Shown here piece after piece: positions 16,101 to 23,644 of a stretch of 64,000 bases of DNA. The notes below the pieces were generated by a model. That model was not told where the DNA came from and ran no database searches. It saw only the letters and a list, made by a program, of their open reading frames with translations. Numbering within the stretch: position 1 is the stretch's first letter; each line of letters starts with the position of its first letter. The stretch lies in NCBI RefSeq assembly GCF_017875275.1, contig NZ_JAGGML010000001.1, forward strand, positions 310,001 to 374,000, read 5' to 3'. Both the position numbers and the translations under genes were made by a program. The stretch is from Xanthobacter flavus (GTDB lineage Bacteria > Pseudomonadota > Alphaproteobacteria > Rhizobiales > Xanthobacteraceae).

Positions 16101-17447
16101 GAGCTGGGCGTTCGACAGACGCGCGCAGATGTCAGCGGGCAGTATGGGCCGGTAGGACGGCTTCGGCGGTGCGACCGAGGCCATGGCGGCAGACTGCACC
16201 AGCTTGGTCGGATGCGGCTGCGCGCCAGCAATGCGTAGCGATTGCAGCGCATATTCCTCATAGATCGCGTCGGACAGGCGAGCGCCTTCCGGTGGCGTCC
16301 AGTCCACGGTCTCATAGGCAAGTTCGACGCCCTCGGGATCGTTGGCGGGAGCCGCGGCAGGCCGCGCAGCTGTCGCGCGGGCCAGATAGCCTCGCACGGT
16401 CTTCGGCGCGGCGGTTGAACCGGGCACCACGATCTTCGGCAATGACACTGACAGGCGCGGTGGGACCTGCGCCTCGATCCATCCGATCAGCGTGGCGACA
16501 CCGGGCGCGATCCCTGCCGAGGCTGGAAAACTGGCCGAATCCTCGGCGGGCAGTTTGTCGATCACGGTCAGCCGCGTATCGATCGTGGTGCCGTGCTTTG
16601 CATAGACCGCGCCATCGACGGCGGCGCTGAACACCACACGGCCACGCGCCTGCAGGCGGATAAAAGCGTCCCGCCATGCCGGAGCTTCGGGACAAAAGCC
16701 TGCGCCGGTGATCGCCACCAGCCGACCGCCGGGAGCCAGACGGGCCAGCGCAGAGGCAACATGGCGGTATGCGGCATCGGACACGCGGCCGCTGACATTG
16801 GCCATGACCGAGAATGGCGGGTTCATCAGCACCACGGACGGGACGGCATCCGGGGTCAGATGATCGTCGATCTGGGCGGCGTCGAACCGCGTGACGGCAA
16901 AGGCTGGAAAGAGCGAGGCGAGCAGATCGGCGCGGGTCTCGGCCAGTTCATTGAGGATCAGCGAACCGCCGATGGTCTGCGCCAGGACCGCCATGAGGCC
17001 GGTGCCAGCGGACGGTTCCAGCACCCTGTCATCAGGTGTAATCGCAGCAGCTGTCAGAGCGGCAAGGCCGAGCGGGATCGGCGTCGAAAATTGCTGGAAG
17101 TTCTGGCTCTCCTCGGAACGCCGGGTCTGCGTGGGCAACAGCCCCGCGATCTTCGCCAGCACGGAAAGCCGTGAAGCCGGAGACACGGCTTTACGGAACA
17201 GTGCTTTGCCGTATTTGCGCAGGAAGCGAACGGTAGCGACTTCGCAGGCCTCATAGGCCAGCTTCCAGTCCCAGGCGCCGGTCGCATCGGATGCGCCGAA
17301 GGCCGCTTCCATCGCACCGCGCAAGGTAGCAGCATCGACGCGCTGGCCGCGTTCGAGATGTAGGAGCAGAAGATTGGCCGCAGCCAGGATTGCGGGCGCT
17401 GCCGCCAGCGGCGTAACCGGATCGGCCACGGGGAATACCATGTTCAT
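13125..17447 (-). CDS. Strawberry-notch family helicase with N-terminal methyltransferase domain
   Basis: 1440 residues. Order of parts: a SAM-methyltransferase-like domain (ITPDDRVLEPSAGTGLM and VVLMNPPFSV, about residues 140-215), an SNF2-like strawberry-notch helicase with Walker A GDGTGAGKGRQSA (~500), DESHSMQN (~605), and motif VI QGLGRTNRTNQAQ (~1010), then a long C-terminal region. Such giant proteins are typical of alphaproteobacterial ICEs and plasmids and are suspected to protect incoming DNA, as in phage Darb proteins; this is inference. Start 17447 was chosen for MNMVF with an upstream TGAGG site; a 28-residue longer form is possible. Confidence 0.85.
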   Translation of the reverse strand: MNMVFPVADPVTPLAAAPAILAAANLLLLHLERGQRVDAATLRGAMEAAFGASDATGAWDWKLAYEACEVATVRFLRKYGKALFRKAVSPASRLSVLAKIAGLLPTQTRRSEESQNFQQFSTPIPLGLAALTAAAITPDDRVLEPSAGTGLMAVLAQTIGGSLILNELAETRADLLASLFPAFAVTRFDAAQIDDHLTPDAVPSVVLMNPPFSVMANVSGRVSDAAYRHVASALARLAPGGRLVAITGAGFCPEAPAWRDAFIRLQARGRVVFSAAVDGAVYAKHGTTIDTRLTVIDKLPAEDSASFPASAGIAPGVATLIGWIEAQVPPRLSVSLPKIVVPGSTAAPKTVRGYLARATAARPAAAPANDPEGVELAYETVDWTPPEGARLSDAIYEEYALQSLRIAGAQPHPTKLVQSAAMASVAPPKPSYRPILPADICARLSNAQLETVIYAGEAHADHLAGAWTVDEHFDNVSAAPEDAAGSIRFRRGFMLGDGTGAGKGRQSAAIILDNWLRGRRKAIWISKSDKLIEDAQRDWSALGMERLLVTPLSRFPQGAKITLSEGILFTTYATLRSDDRGEKVSRVKQIVEWLGSDFDGAIIFDESHSMQNAGGGKGERGDVAASQQGRAGLRLQHALPDARVVYVSATGATTVHNLAYAQRLGLWGGEDFPFQTRAEFVEAIEAGGVAAMEVLARDLRSLGLYTARSLSYDGVEYELIEHQLTDEQRHIYDSYAAAFAVIHGNLDAAMEAANITGSEGTLNRQAKSAARSAFESTKQRFFGHLLTSMKTPTLIRSIDADLEAGHAAVIQIVSTGEALMERRLSEIPTEEWNDISVDVTPREYVGSYLQHSFPVQLYEPFSDGEGNLSSRPVFRDGQPVECREAVARRDEMLEQLGSLPPVPGALDQIVQRFGTDMVAEVTGRSRRIVRKGEGASARLAVENRAASANLAETSAFMDDQKRILVFSDAGGTGRSYHAELSARNQRLRVHYLLEPGWKADAAIQGLGRTNRTNQAQPPLFRPIATDVKAEKRFLSTIARRLDTLGAITRGQRQTGGQGLFRPEDNLESAYARDALRQLYLLIVRGKVEGCSLERFESATGLKLMDSNGVKDELPPITTFLNRLLALTIELQGILFSAFEQLLQARIDGAIASGTYDMGLETLKAESFIVTDRQVIHTHPGTGAETRLLTLTERKRNQPVTLDAALAELDDPRARLLINERSGRAAVQIPTTSVMLDDGEIERRVRLIRPMEAMNIPVRAMSETHWIEADRSAFTVAWKAELAEVPEFTDSILHMVTGLLLPIWKRLPQDSSRVYRLQTDEGERIIGRRVSPAWAANASTSGVTSNLTPDAAYAALIEGRTILDLAEGLQLRRVRVMGASRIELTGFTDAMRDRLRAYGLFSEIISWKLRFFVPVGAMGPEIIGKLLDRFPVLRIGEREAA

Positions 17448-17554
17448 GTCGGGAACCTCAGGAGAGCGGGAACGGAAAAGCCCGGACAGCGCTCTCTCTC
17501 GACCGCCCCGACCTGACCCTTTCCGGCCCACCTCTCACTCTCAAAGCGCAGCAT

Positions 17555-17587
17555 GAAAAAAGCGCCCCGACCGGACGGCGGGGCGCT
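17555..17587 (-). terminator. Rho-independent terminator after the 17,607-18,251 gene
   Basis: Read leftward, AGCGCCCCG pairs with CGGGGCGCT (17,587-17,579 and 17,569-17,561) and is followed by six T. It separates the upstream hypothetical genes from the strawberry-notch gene, which must therefore have its own promoter in 17,448-17,554. Confidence 0.8.
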
Positions 17588-17606
17588 TGTCAGTGTCTTC
17601 CCGGGA

Positions 17607-18251
17607 TCATCCGAAGCGGCGACCGGCTTCGGTGAAGGTGTATTCATTGGCGGCGATGGTTTCATCGACCACTGCGTCCGAAGACAGATAATCATATTCG
17701 CGCTCAAGCTGGCGGTAGAGCCAGCGGGCCAGATCGCGCAGCGCCTCGATGATCGTCTCCTCGGCATCGGCGGTCATGTCCTGCCAGGTCGGGCTGTCTC
17801 GCTCCACCGAGATCGCCATGCAGTATTCGTGATAATAATGGCCGCGATGACTGGCATCGGCGCGAAGCTGATAGAAGTTGCGGTGCTGGATCGCCAGAAG
17901 GGCGTCGGCGATGCGGTGCAGTTCGGTGTCCTGCGGGGCGTATTCCCGGATCAGGCGTGGCGCATGTTTCCGGTAGGAATACCAGGATTCAAAGCACGCG
18001 CCGTCACCCTGCGAGCAGAAACCCCGGAACCAGATGCAGGGGTCTTGCCGTGTGCCGCCGCCCATCAACCGGACGGTGCGAGTCTTGAGGCTCAGCCCGA
18101 GGATTTCCGCGATGCGCTGGAAATCATCATAGACGGCATCGTACCAGTCATAATCGAAGCCGCCCTCACGATACCAGGCACGGGCCTTGTCCTTCGCAGC
18201 ATCGGACAATTCGTTGAGGCGATAGACGATGGTTTCTATAACCTCAGGCAT
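17607..18251 (-). CDS. Conserved ICE hypothetical protein, often labelled antitoxin-like
   Basis: 214 residues starting MPEVIETIVYRLNELSDAAKDKARAW. Rich in Tyr and Trp with aromatic clusters (GGFDYDWYDAVYDDF, HRGHYYHEYCM). Database entries of this type are called 'antitoxin of a toxin-antitoxin stability system', but no toxin partner is adjacent and I see no DNA-binding motif, so the name is doubtful. The ATG overlaps the preceding gene by 8 bases. Confidence 0.65.
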   Translation of the reverse strand: MPEVIETIVYRLNELSDAAKDKARAWYREGGFDYDWYDAVYDDFQRIAEILGLSLKTRTVRLMGGGTRQDPCIWFRGFCSQGDGACFESWYSYRKHAPRLIREYAPQDTELHRIADALLAIQHRNFYQLRADASHRGHYYHEYCMAISVERDSPTWQDMTADAEETIIEALRDLARWLYRQLEREYDYLSSDAVVDETIAANEYTFTEAGRRFG

Positions 18252-18660
18252 AGGGATCTCTCCCTTCGAGAACCGAGGAAAGCCAGCCATCGGTGTCAAT
18301 CCAATCCACCGTCTCGCCAGTGGCAAGATCGAGGACATGCGCGCCGCCGCCGAAGCCATCCAGGCGGGGTCGAGAGCAACTGCTTGCCCATTGCAGTCCC
18401 CATAAGCCGGTCAGGCCGAAGGTGACCGCGCAGCGCATGACGAACCGGATGACATGCTCGGGGTCGCCGGTGTCATCGTCGCGTATCCAGAGCTGCGTGC
18501 CGTCATGTTCAGGCTGGATCGAGAGCAGGAAGTTGTTGGCGGGTTCATGTTCGGCACTGCTTCCATCCGGCAAGGCATTATAGAGATCGACGGCACGGAC
18601 GGCATTCTCATGCATCCCGACATCGAGCAGGCAGGAAAAGTGCGTGTGGTAATCGGCCAT
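18244..18660 (-). CDS. Hypothetical protein
   Basis: 138 residues starting MADYHTHFSCLLDVGMHENAVRA, acidic (PEHDGTQLWIRDDDTGDPEHV), ending VDWIDTDGWLSSVLEGRDPYA. I do not recognise a catalytic motif. It overlaps the downstream gene by 8 bases, so the two are likely co-translated and may work together. A hairpin with a T-rich tail just upstream (18,683-18,701) ends the previous unit. Confidence 0.6.
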   Translation of the reverse strand: MADYHTHFSCLLDVGMHENAVRAVDLYNALPDGSSAEHEPANNFLLSIQPEHDGTQLWIRDDDTGDPEHVIRFVMRCAVTFGLTGLWGLQWASSCSRPRLDGFGGGAHVLDLATGETVDWIDTDGWLSSVLEGRDPYA

Positions 18661-18682
18661 ATCAGGCTCCTGAAACAAGAAA

Positions 18683-18701
18683 GCCCGGCATGGCACCGGG
18701 C
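18683..18701 (-). terminator. Hairpin terminator after the 18,725-19,273 gene
   Basis: Read leftward, GCCCGG pairs with CCGGGC around a 7-base loop, followed by TTTCTTGTTT. A plausible rho-independent terminator, so the gene at 18,725 is probably monocistronic. Confidence 0.6.
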
Positions 18702-18724
18702 GAAATGACGGGGATGGGTAACGG

Positions 18725-19273
18725 TCACGCGGCCTGCGGCAGGCGGAGCAGATCGGTGGATGTTTCGCGCCAGAAGGGATCGACCAGTCGGGCTTCCAAT
18801 GCAGCGGCGCGGTAACGCAAGGCGCGGGCCTCGGTTGAAGCCGCTGCCCCAATTGCCATACCGCGCAGGTGGCTCGCCTCGGTCACGATCCTGCGTGCCT
18901 CGGCATCGGATGCGACTGGCTGTTCCCAGAGGATAATGCCGGCGCGGATTTCGCCGGCGAGGACCAGGCGCTGATCCCGGTCCTGAATGAGCATGATGCG
19001 CGGCTGAAAATACGGGAAGCTGTCCGGCCCCGTGCAAATATCACCGCGCGCCACGCGCAAGGCTGTGGCCTGGATGGCCTCTTCCGGTGACGGGCATTCG
19101 CCAAGCGGGATCACACGGTCAAAGCTGTTCGCCGCGTCACTGGCGTCATAGCTGGCCACGCCGAGGCACGAGATGCGCAGCGGCAGCTTTTGCGCTCGAT
19201 AAAGCGCGGGCAGAACATCGGCTGCCAGAATCTGACCGATGGAACGATAGGTTTCGTTACGGGCAAAGGTCAT
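18725..19273 (-). CDS. Hypothetical ICE protein with the shared structured leader
   Basis: 182 residues starting MTFARNETYRSIGQILAADVLPALYR. The middle has FDRVIPLGECPSPEEAIQA, and the C-terminal half is alanine-rich and helical. No known catalytic motif. Its 5' leader (19,274-19,362) is nearly the same as those of the ParB-domain and ArdC genes, which suggests joint control of the three. Confidence 0.6.
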   Translation of the reverse strand: MTFARNETYRSIGQILAADVLPALYRAQKLPLRISCLGVASYDASDAANSFDRVIPLGECPSPEEAIQATALRVARGDICTGPDSFPYFQPRIMLIQDRDQRLVLAGEIRAGIILWEQPVASDAEARRIVTEASHLRGMAIGAAASTEARALRYRAAALEARLVDPFWRETSTDLLRLPQAA

Positions 19274-19362
19274 CGGGATCACTCCATGACGGGCGCCGGT
19301 GAGCCTCTCTCCAGCCCTCAACCCGTCACGGCCGACCGGCCCGCACTCTTCCTCTCTGACCG
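19274..19362 (-). promoter_or_regulatory. Shared structured 5' leader, copy A
   Basis: Read leftward: a TCAGAG-plus-GAGAG-rich box, then TGACGGG pairing perfectly with CCCGTCA (19,328-19,322 and 19,293-19,287) across a conserved purine-rich loop, then TGGAG as ribosome site and the ATG. The hairpin ends 13 bases before the start codon. Copies B and C have the same spacing and conserved loop. Confidence 0.6.
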
Positions 19363-19387
19363 GGCTTGTTCCCGGTTCCGCTGCCGA

Positions 19388-19453
19388 CGATGGGAGACCA
19401 TCGTGAGGCGCTGAAGGCCCGAAGCGCGGGCTGCCGCGCTCGGGCCGTCGGGG
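19388..19453. other. Two strong hairpins downstream of the 54-codon ORF
   Basis: CGATGG-GAGA-CCATCG (19,388-19,403) is a perfect 6-bp stem with a GAGA tetraloop, and GGCCCGAAGCGCGG (from 19,419) pairs with CCGCGCTCGGGCC. They may end transcription of the small gene at 19,472 or be a structured RNA; neither has a long T tract. Confidence 0.4.
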
Positions 19454-19471
19454 ATGAGGCGCTTTCGCGCC

Positions 19472-19636
19472 TTACTCCCACGGGTCCAGCTCCAGCTTCA
19501 CCATGTCGTCGTCGCCGTCGAACTCGGCGGCGGGGCAAGCGGCGTGGGTGCCGTCTCCGGCCTGGAACACAACGATTGAAACCATCAGCGTGGTGGCGAG
19601 GCTGGCGGCGAAGGCAGTAGCATCTGCATAGGACAT
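19472..19636 (-). CDS. Small acidic hypothetical protein (54 aa)
   Basis: Starts MSYADATAFAASLATTLM with a possible short hydrophobic helix and ends in an acidic tail (FDGDDDMVKLELDPWE). The ATG has an AGCCGGAACCC upstream, a weak ribosome site. Small ORFs like this occur at this place in related elements, but no function is known. Confidence 0.4.
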   Translation of the reverse strand: MSYADATAFAASLATTLMVSIVVFQAGDGTHAACPAAEFDGDDDMVKLELDPWE

Positions 19637-20171
19637 GGGTTCCGGCTCCTGTCTTTGGAGGCGGGGGACCATCCCCCGCGCGACAGGCGCCCGAAGTGTC
19701 TGACCGGATCTGCAATCACCCGAGGGTGTTCGGATTTTTTCCGAATCCCCGAGGGCGGCACGCGCGCGTAAGCCGACCCCTTTGGGGTTGAATGTCAAAG
19801 AGACGGATCGGACCAAGGTTTGCGAATGGAAGCGGGGGTGGTTCTTCGCGTCTAACAGGATGCCGGATACCCGTCGCAGGTGCTCTGCCGCGCCAGCCTT
19901 GCCACCATGCTGGCAATAAGACCGTGTTCCCTTCAGGCCGGAAATGCCCCCGTTGCCCATGTGCAAAGACGGTCGGGTTTATAGTGAAGCTGGAACTTTG
20001 ATAATAGATCGACGCAAAGAGCCCACACTGGCCCCTCATACCTACCCAATTATGGCTGGTGCAGTGGTCCGCTACCAGCCCTTTGCAGATACTGATGCTT
20101 GAGCCCTCTTGACCGCCGCACACTTTCATCCACTGTTTAAAAAACAATTCTACACATTATTGGATGACTAG
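19637..20171. other. Intergenic stretch between small ORF and GIY-YIG-like gene
   Basis: 535 bp. A hairpin GCGGGGGA-CCA-TCCCCCGC lies near 19,662-19,681. The right half (19,960-20,170) is clearly more AT-rich than the surroundings and probably carries the rightward promoter for the gene at 20,172. No intact gene seen. Confidence 0.4.
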
Positions 20172-20690
20172 GTGGCAGTATATTTTTTCGCTGAGCGGGA
20201 CCCCGGTGGCGACTGGCGTTATTCGGTCAAGGTTGGCTATTCGAATGATATCCCAAGAAGATTGCGAAACCTTCAGACAGGTAACCCTCGGGAGATCGCT
20301 GTCATGGGGTTCATTCGCACAAAGGACCGTGCAGAGGATCGGCGAGTTGAGGCCGATCTGCACAAGCGCCTCAAAAACGATGCGGTGCGTGGCGAATGGT
20401 TCAGTGTGGATCCAGAGCAAATCTTCGACGCACTCCATAGCCATTCCACCAACGCATTCCTTGCAACCGAGGGCGATCCTTTCGAAATCATTGGTCTCGA
20501 TAGCGATGCCATCCCGGTGTACGCCAGCCCCTGGCATTGGGGCGAGTTCGAGGTAGACGAATTCTGCCCGAGCTGTGGCTGGGCTTGCGGTTGGACAGAG
20601 GTTGAGACCGCAGGTGGAATGATGTGCCTAGAATGTGGCGCGCACGAAGCACACTACGAGGATAGGGGTGACGAGCCTGACTGGGACTGA
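20172..20690 (+). CDS. GIY-YIG/T5orf172 (Mug113-like) domain protein
   Basis: 172 residues with a GTG start. The N-terminal half has the pattern of this GIY-YIG-related nuclease-like family: VYFFAERD, YSVKVGYSNDIPRRLRNLQTGNP and RVEADLHKRLKND. The C-terminal part carries two CxxC pairs (FCPSCGWACGW, CLECGA), a likely zinc ribbon. It faces opposite to its neighbours and lies in a lower-GC patch, so it looks like separately acquired cargo. DNA or RNA may be the target; catalysis is not proven. Confidence 0.7.
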   Translation: MAVYFFAERDPGGDWRYSVKVGYSNDIPRRLRNLQTGNPREIAVMGFIRTKDRAEDRRVEADLHKRLKNDAVRGEWFSVDPEQIFDALHSHSTNAFLATEGDPFEIIGLDSDAIPVYASPWHWGEFEVDEFCPSCGWACGWTEVETAGGMMCLECGAHEAHYEDRGDEPDWD

Positions 20691-20987
20691 GGCACTGGAC
20701 GCGTTGAGATGAGATGAAGCGGTGTCGCGCGCGGCGATAGGTTGCTGCTGCCGCGCAGGTGCGAACTGCAATGTTACGCCGCAATATTCTAGATGCGGCG
20801 TGGGCATGACTTCGCAAATTCTGCTTTCTGCGCATAGCAGACATTGAGCCCTGACCATGCTGCCAGTGCAGAAAACGACTACTTCGTCCGCACAGCTACG
20901 CAAAGAAAAAGCCCGATCACGAGGACCGCGCGAGTTGCGAAAACGCAGGGTGATAAACGGGGCGACCGAAGCCGCCCCGCATGAGCG
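20691..20987. other. Gap downstream of the GIY-YIG-like and ParB genes
   Basis: 297 bp between two converging genes. A hairpin CGGGGCG/CGCCCCG at 20,958-20,979 could terminate the ParB-domain gene. No ORF stands out. Confidence 0.4.
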
Positions 20988-23126
20988 CTATTCGGCAGCG
21001 ATCATATGCTGTTCTTCCTCATCGTCAGCCGGGTCGTCCTCACCATCGCCGGAGAGGAAATCGGGCAGATCGTCGGCTTCTGCCGTGGCATCCGATGCCG
21101 GATCAACTCCGATACCTTCGTCCACCATGCGCAGCGGCTCAGGCAGCCAGCCGGTATCGGCGAGCAGACGCTCAGCTTCCTTGGCCATGTCGCCCTTCTT
21201 GAGGTGCCCGATCAGATCGGCAGCCCGGTCTCCGGCCCCTTCGCGCACGGCTTCAAGGATACGCGGCTTGGTCACGCGGCCGAGATAATTGCCAATCGTC
21301 GGCCGCCAGCCCACGGCCACCATGTCGAGGCCGGTCGAACGGGCGAGCCGGTCAGCCTGCGACAGGCGGATGCCCAACCCGTGCTGGCTGACGCCCGTGC
21401 TGCTGTAGGGATTCGGCTTCTCATAGAGCGCGTTGACACCGAAACTGACGCAATGGGCGAGCAGATCCATGCGCAAACCCTCGTCCAGATCGGTCAGCCA
21501 ATCCCAGAGGGCAGCATCGTCTGCCGGGACATGATCGCCCCAGCGTTCGTGGCGGTCAGCGATGGCCTTGGCTGACGCGCTATCGCGCAGATCCTCGGCC
21601 TGTGCAGGCAGATGAACCTCCCGAACCTGTGCTTCCAGGCACCCGCGACTGGAATGCGGCACGAAGCAATCCATGACCAACCTGTGCAACAGTGCCGTCA
21701 TGGCAACATGCGGGTTCACTGCCACCGCATCCCGCAACGCCAGTGTGCGATGCGCGGTCAGTTCGCCAACCAGACGATCGGGCAGCGGCTTGATGGTATT
21801 GGCCTCTTCGTCCTCCTCAGTTTCGACTGCCTGGCCGCCCAGCGTAATGACAGCGCGCTGATGGTTGACTGCCGGTTCTGCCCGCTGGATTACCTCGCCG
21901 GTTTCCGGGTCAACAATCTCAGCTTCCGGTTCCGCAGGCGTCTCATCCTCGGCGCGAACATAGCCGCGTTCGATCAGCAATGCGCCATCGGCGTCGATGC
22001 TGATGAACACACCGGCAATGCCGATCTGATCCGGGCCGAAGGTCATTGGACGGCGCTCGAAGGTTTCCAGTGCCTGTTCGATCTCACCGAGGCGGGCGTC
22101 GATCTCGTCAGGCAGTTCGTCCGCCTCGCCATATTCGGCTTCAAGCCGATCATATTCGTCGCGCAGAGCCTCGCGGGTGGCGCGTTCCTCGTCGCTCAGA
22201 TCGACCGTGGTGCCGACAATCTGGCGAAGGCCATGATCGTGACCGTAAGGAAAGGTGATGGCGACCTCGATCCACTTCCAGCCCTCGGCGGCGATAGCTT
22301 CGGCCTCGGCCTTCAGCTTTTCGCCCACCAGCCGGTCGAGCAGCACCGGATCTTGCAGCCAGCCGCCATCGTCCTGCTGGAAGAGATCGCGCAAGACGCA
22401 GCCACCAGCTTCCTCATAGGGAGCAATGCCGACAAACACTGCCCGCTTGTCGGCGGCGCGGACCGTGGTTTCGGTCAGCAGGCGGCGGATGTGGTAGGGT
22501 TCCTTCTGCCAGCCATCCTTGATCGCGTCCCAGACCTGCTCCTGACGGGCATGGTCAGAACTGACGCTGAAGGCCATGAGCTGTTCCAGCGTCATGCCGT
22601 CCTCGGCATAGACGTCGAGCAAGGCCGGTGAGACGGAAACCAGACGCAAGCGCTGCTTCACTACCTTGGCATCCACGAAGAAGGCGGCGGCGATGGCCTC
22701 CTCGGTCATGCCCTTCTCGCGCATGGCCTGGAAGGCGCGGAACTGGTCGAGCGGATGCAACGGTGCGCGCTCGATATTCTCGGCGAGCGATACCTCGTCG
22801 ATCAGGACATCGGCGCTGGCCTCCGACACGACGCAGGGGACCGGCGCGACCTTGGCGAGGCGCTTCTGCTTGACCAGCAGTTCCAGCGCGCGGAAACGGC
22901 GACCGCCAGCGGGCACCTCGAACATGCCGGTTTCCTTGCCCTCGGCATCCACCACCGGGCGAACATGCAGAGACTGGATCAGGCCGCGGCGGGCGATGGA
23001 CTCGGCCAGTTCCTCGACCGAGATCCCGGCTTTGACGCGCCGGACGTTGGACTGGCTGAGAACCAGCTTGTTGAAGGGAATGTCGCGCGAGGACGACAGG
23101 GTGATCTTCTGAACGGCAGTGGCCAT
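20988..23126 (-). CDS. ParB-domain nuclease-like protein of ICEs
   Basis: 712 residues. The N-terminal 200 are a ParB/Spo0J core: SRDIPFNKLVLSQSNVRR, SIARRGLIQSLHVRP, VPAGGRRFRALELL (the GxRRxxA box), SLAENIERAPLHPLDQFRAF, then an HTH. The rest is acidic and specific to the plasmid/ICE 'ParB N-domain' type that accompanies strawberry-notch and ArdC genes. There is no partner ParA next to it, so classic partition is unlikely. It has leader copy B, and its first 18 codons have a decayed copy near 366-420. Confidence 0.82.
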   Translation of the reverse strand: MATAVQKITLSSSRDIPFNKLVLSQSNVRRVKAGISVEELAESIARRGLIQSLHVRPVVDAEGKETGMFEVPAGGRRFRALELLVKQKRLAKVAPVPCVVSEASADVLIDEVSLAENIERAPLHPLDQFRAFQAMREKGMTEEAIAAAFFVDAKVVKQRLRLVSVSPALLDVYAEDGMTLEQLMAFSVSSDHARQEQVWDAIKDGWQKEPYHIRRLLTETTVRAADKRAVFVGIAPYEEAGGCVLRDLFQQDDGGWLQDPVLLDRLVGEKLKAEAEAIAAEGWKWIEVAITFPYGHDHGLRQIVGTTVDLSDEERATREALRDEYDRLEAEYGEADELPDEIDARLGEIEQALETFERRPMTFGPDQIGIAGVFISIDADGALLIERGYVRAEDETPAEPEAEIVDPETGEVIQRAEPAVNHQRAVITLGGQAVETEEDEEANTIKPLPDRLVGELTAHRTLALRDAVAVNPHVAMTALLHRLVMDCFVPHSSRGCLEAQVREVHLPAQAEDLRDSASAKAIADRHERWGDHVPADDAALWDWLTDLDEGLRMDLLAHCVSFGVNALYEKPNPYSSTGVSQHGLGIRLSQADRLARSTGLDMVAVGWRPTIGNYLGRVTKPRILEAVREGAGDRAADLIGHLKKGDMAKEAERLLADTGWLPEPLRMVDEGIGVDPASDATAEADDLPDFLSGDGEDDPADDEEEQHMIAAE

Positions 23127-23213
23127 GTCAGTTACTCCATGACGGACGCCGGTGAGCCTCTCTCTCCGGCTATCAGCCCGTCACGAAGCGAAGCGCCGCC
23201 CTCTTCCTCTGAA
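23127..23213 (-). promoter_or_regulatory. Shared structured 5' leader, copy B
   Basis: Same order as copy A: TCAGAGGAAGAGGGCGG, 5' arm TGACGGG (23,183-23,177), conserved GGAGAGAGAGGCTCACC loop, 3' arm TCCGTCA (23,146-23,140), then TGGAG and, 13 bases on, the ATG. The one changed arm base keeps a G-U pair in RNA. Confidence 0.6.
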
Positions 23214-23249
23214 GAGAGCGACGCCAGCCGCAGAACCTGACCCCGAAAA

Positions 23250-23644
23250 TCAGGCACTCCGGTTTTCTGTATCGGCGGATGTACGGGAAAAGGCCGCGCC
23301 GACGCGGTAGAGCAGACGCTCGGCGGCGCGGATGCTGCCGGTCTCACGGGCGGCCTCGGCCCAGACCGAGATCGGGAATTCCCCGGTGAACAGCAGATCA
23401 CGCTCGATGCCCATGCCGAAGGGAAACCGGACTGACTGCATCTCGCTCAGGCTCCACGAGCCCAGTTCGGGAGAACCGAGACGGCCAAGCCGAACATGAT
23501 GTCGCCTTCCTCATCGAGTTCGGTGGCGAGCCAGACGCCCTCGCCGAGGGGGTTGAAGAACTTCACGACCGGGATGTGATCCTGATCGCGCTGGCGACCA
23601 TTTGCCAGCAGGCGGTCGCGCTGTGTGCCGGTCAGAAGGATCAT
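23250..23644 (-). pseudogene. DUF2958 family gene broken by a frameshift
   Basis: Translation from 23,644 gives MILLTGTQRDRLLANGRQ, VVKFFNPLGEGVWLATELDEEGD and MFGLA, then runs into a stop. One base further, the other frame continues LGSPELGSWSLSEMQSV, GMGIERDLLFTGEFPISVWAEAAR, the normal DUF2958 ending. A single missing base near 23,482 (GAT CTC read as GTC TCG) explains it. The ATG overlaps the ArdC stop by 4 bases. Could be a real null allele or a sequence error. Confidence 0.75.

Noticed and set aside
20988-23126. Classic ParAB partition pair with the ParA at 5281
   Set aside because: The ParB-domain protein is 15 kb away, 712 residues long and of the ICE type; the small RHH gene directly after parA is the better partner.
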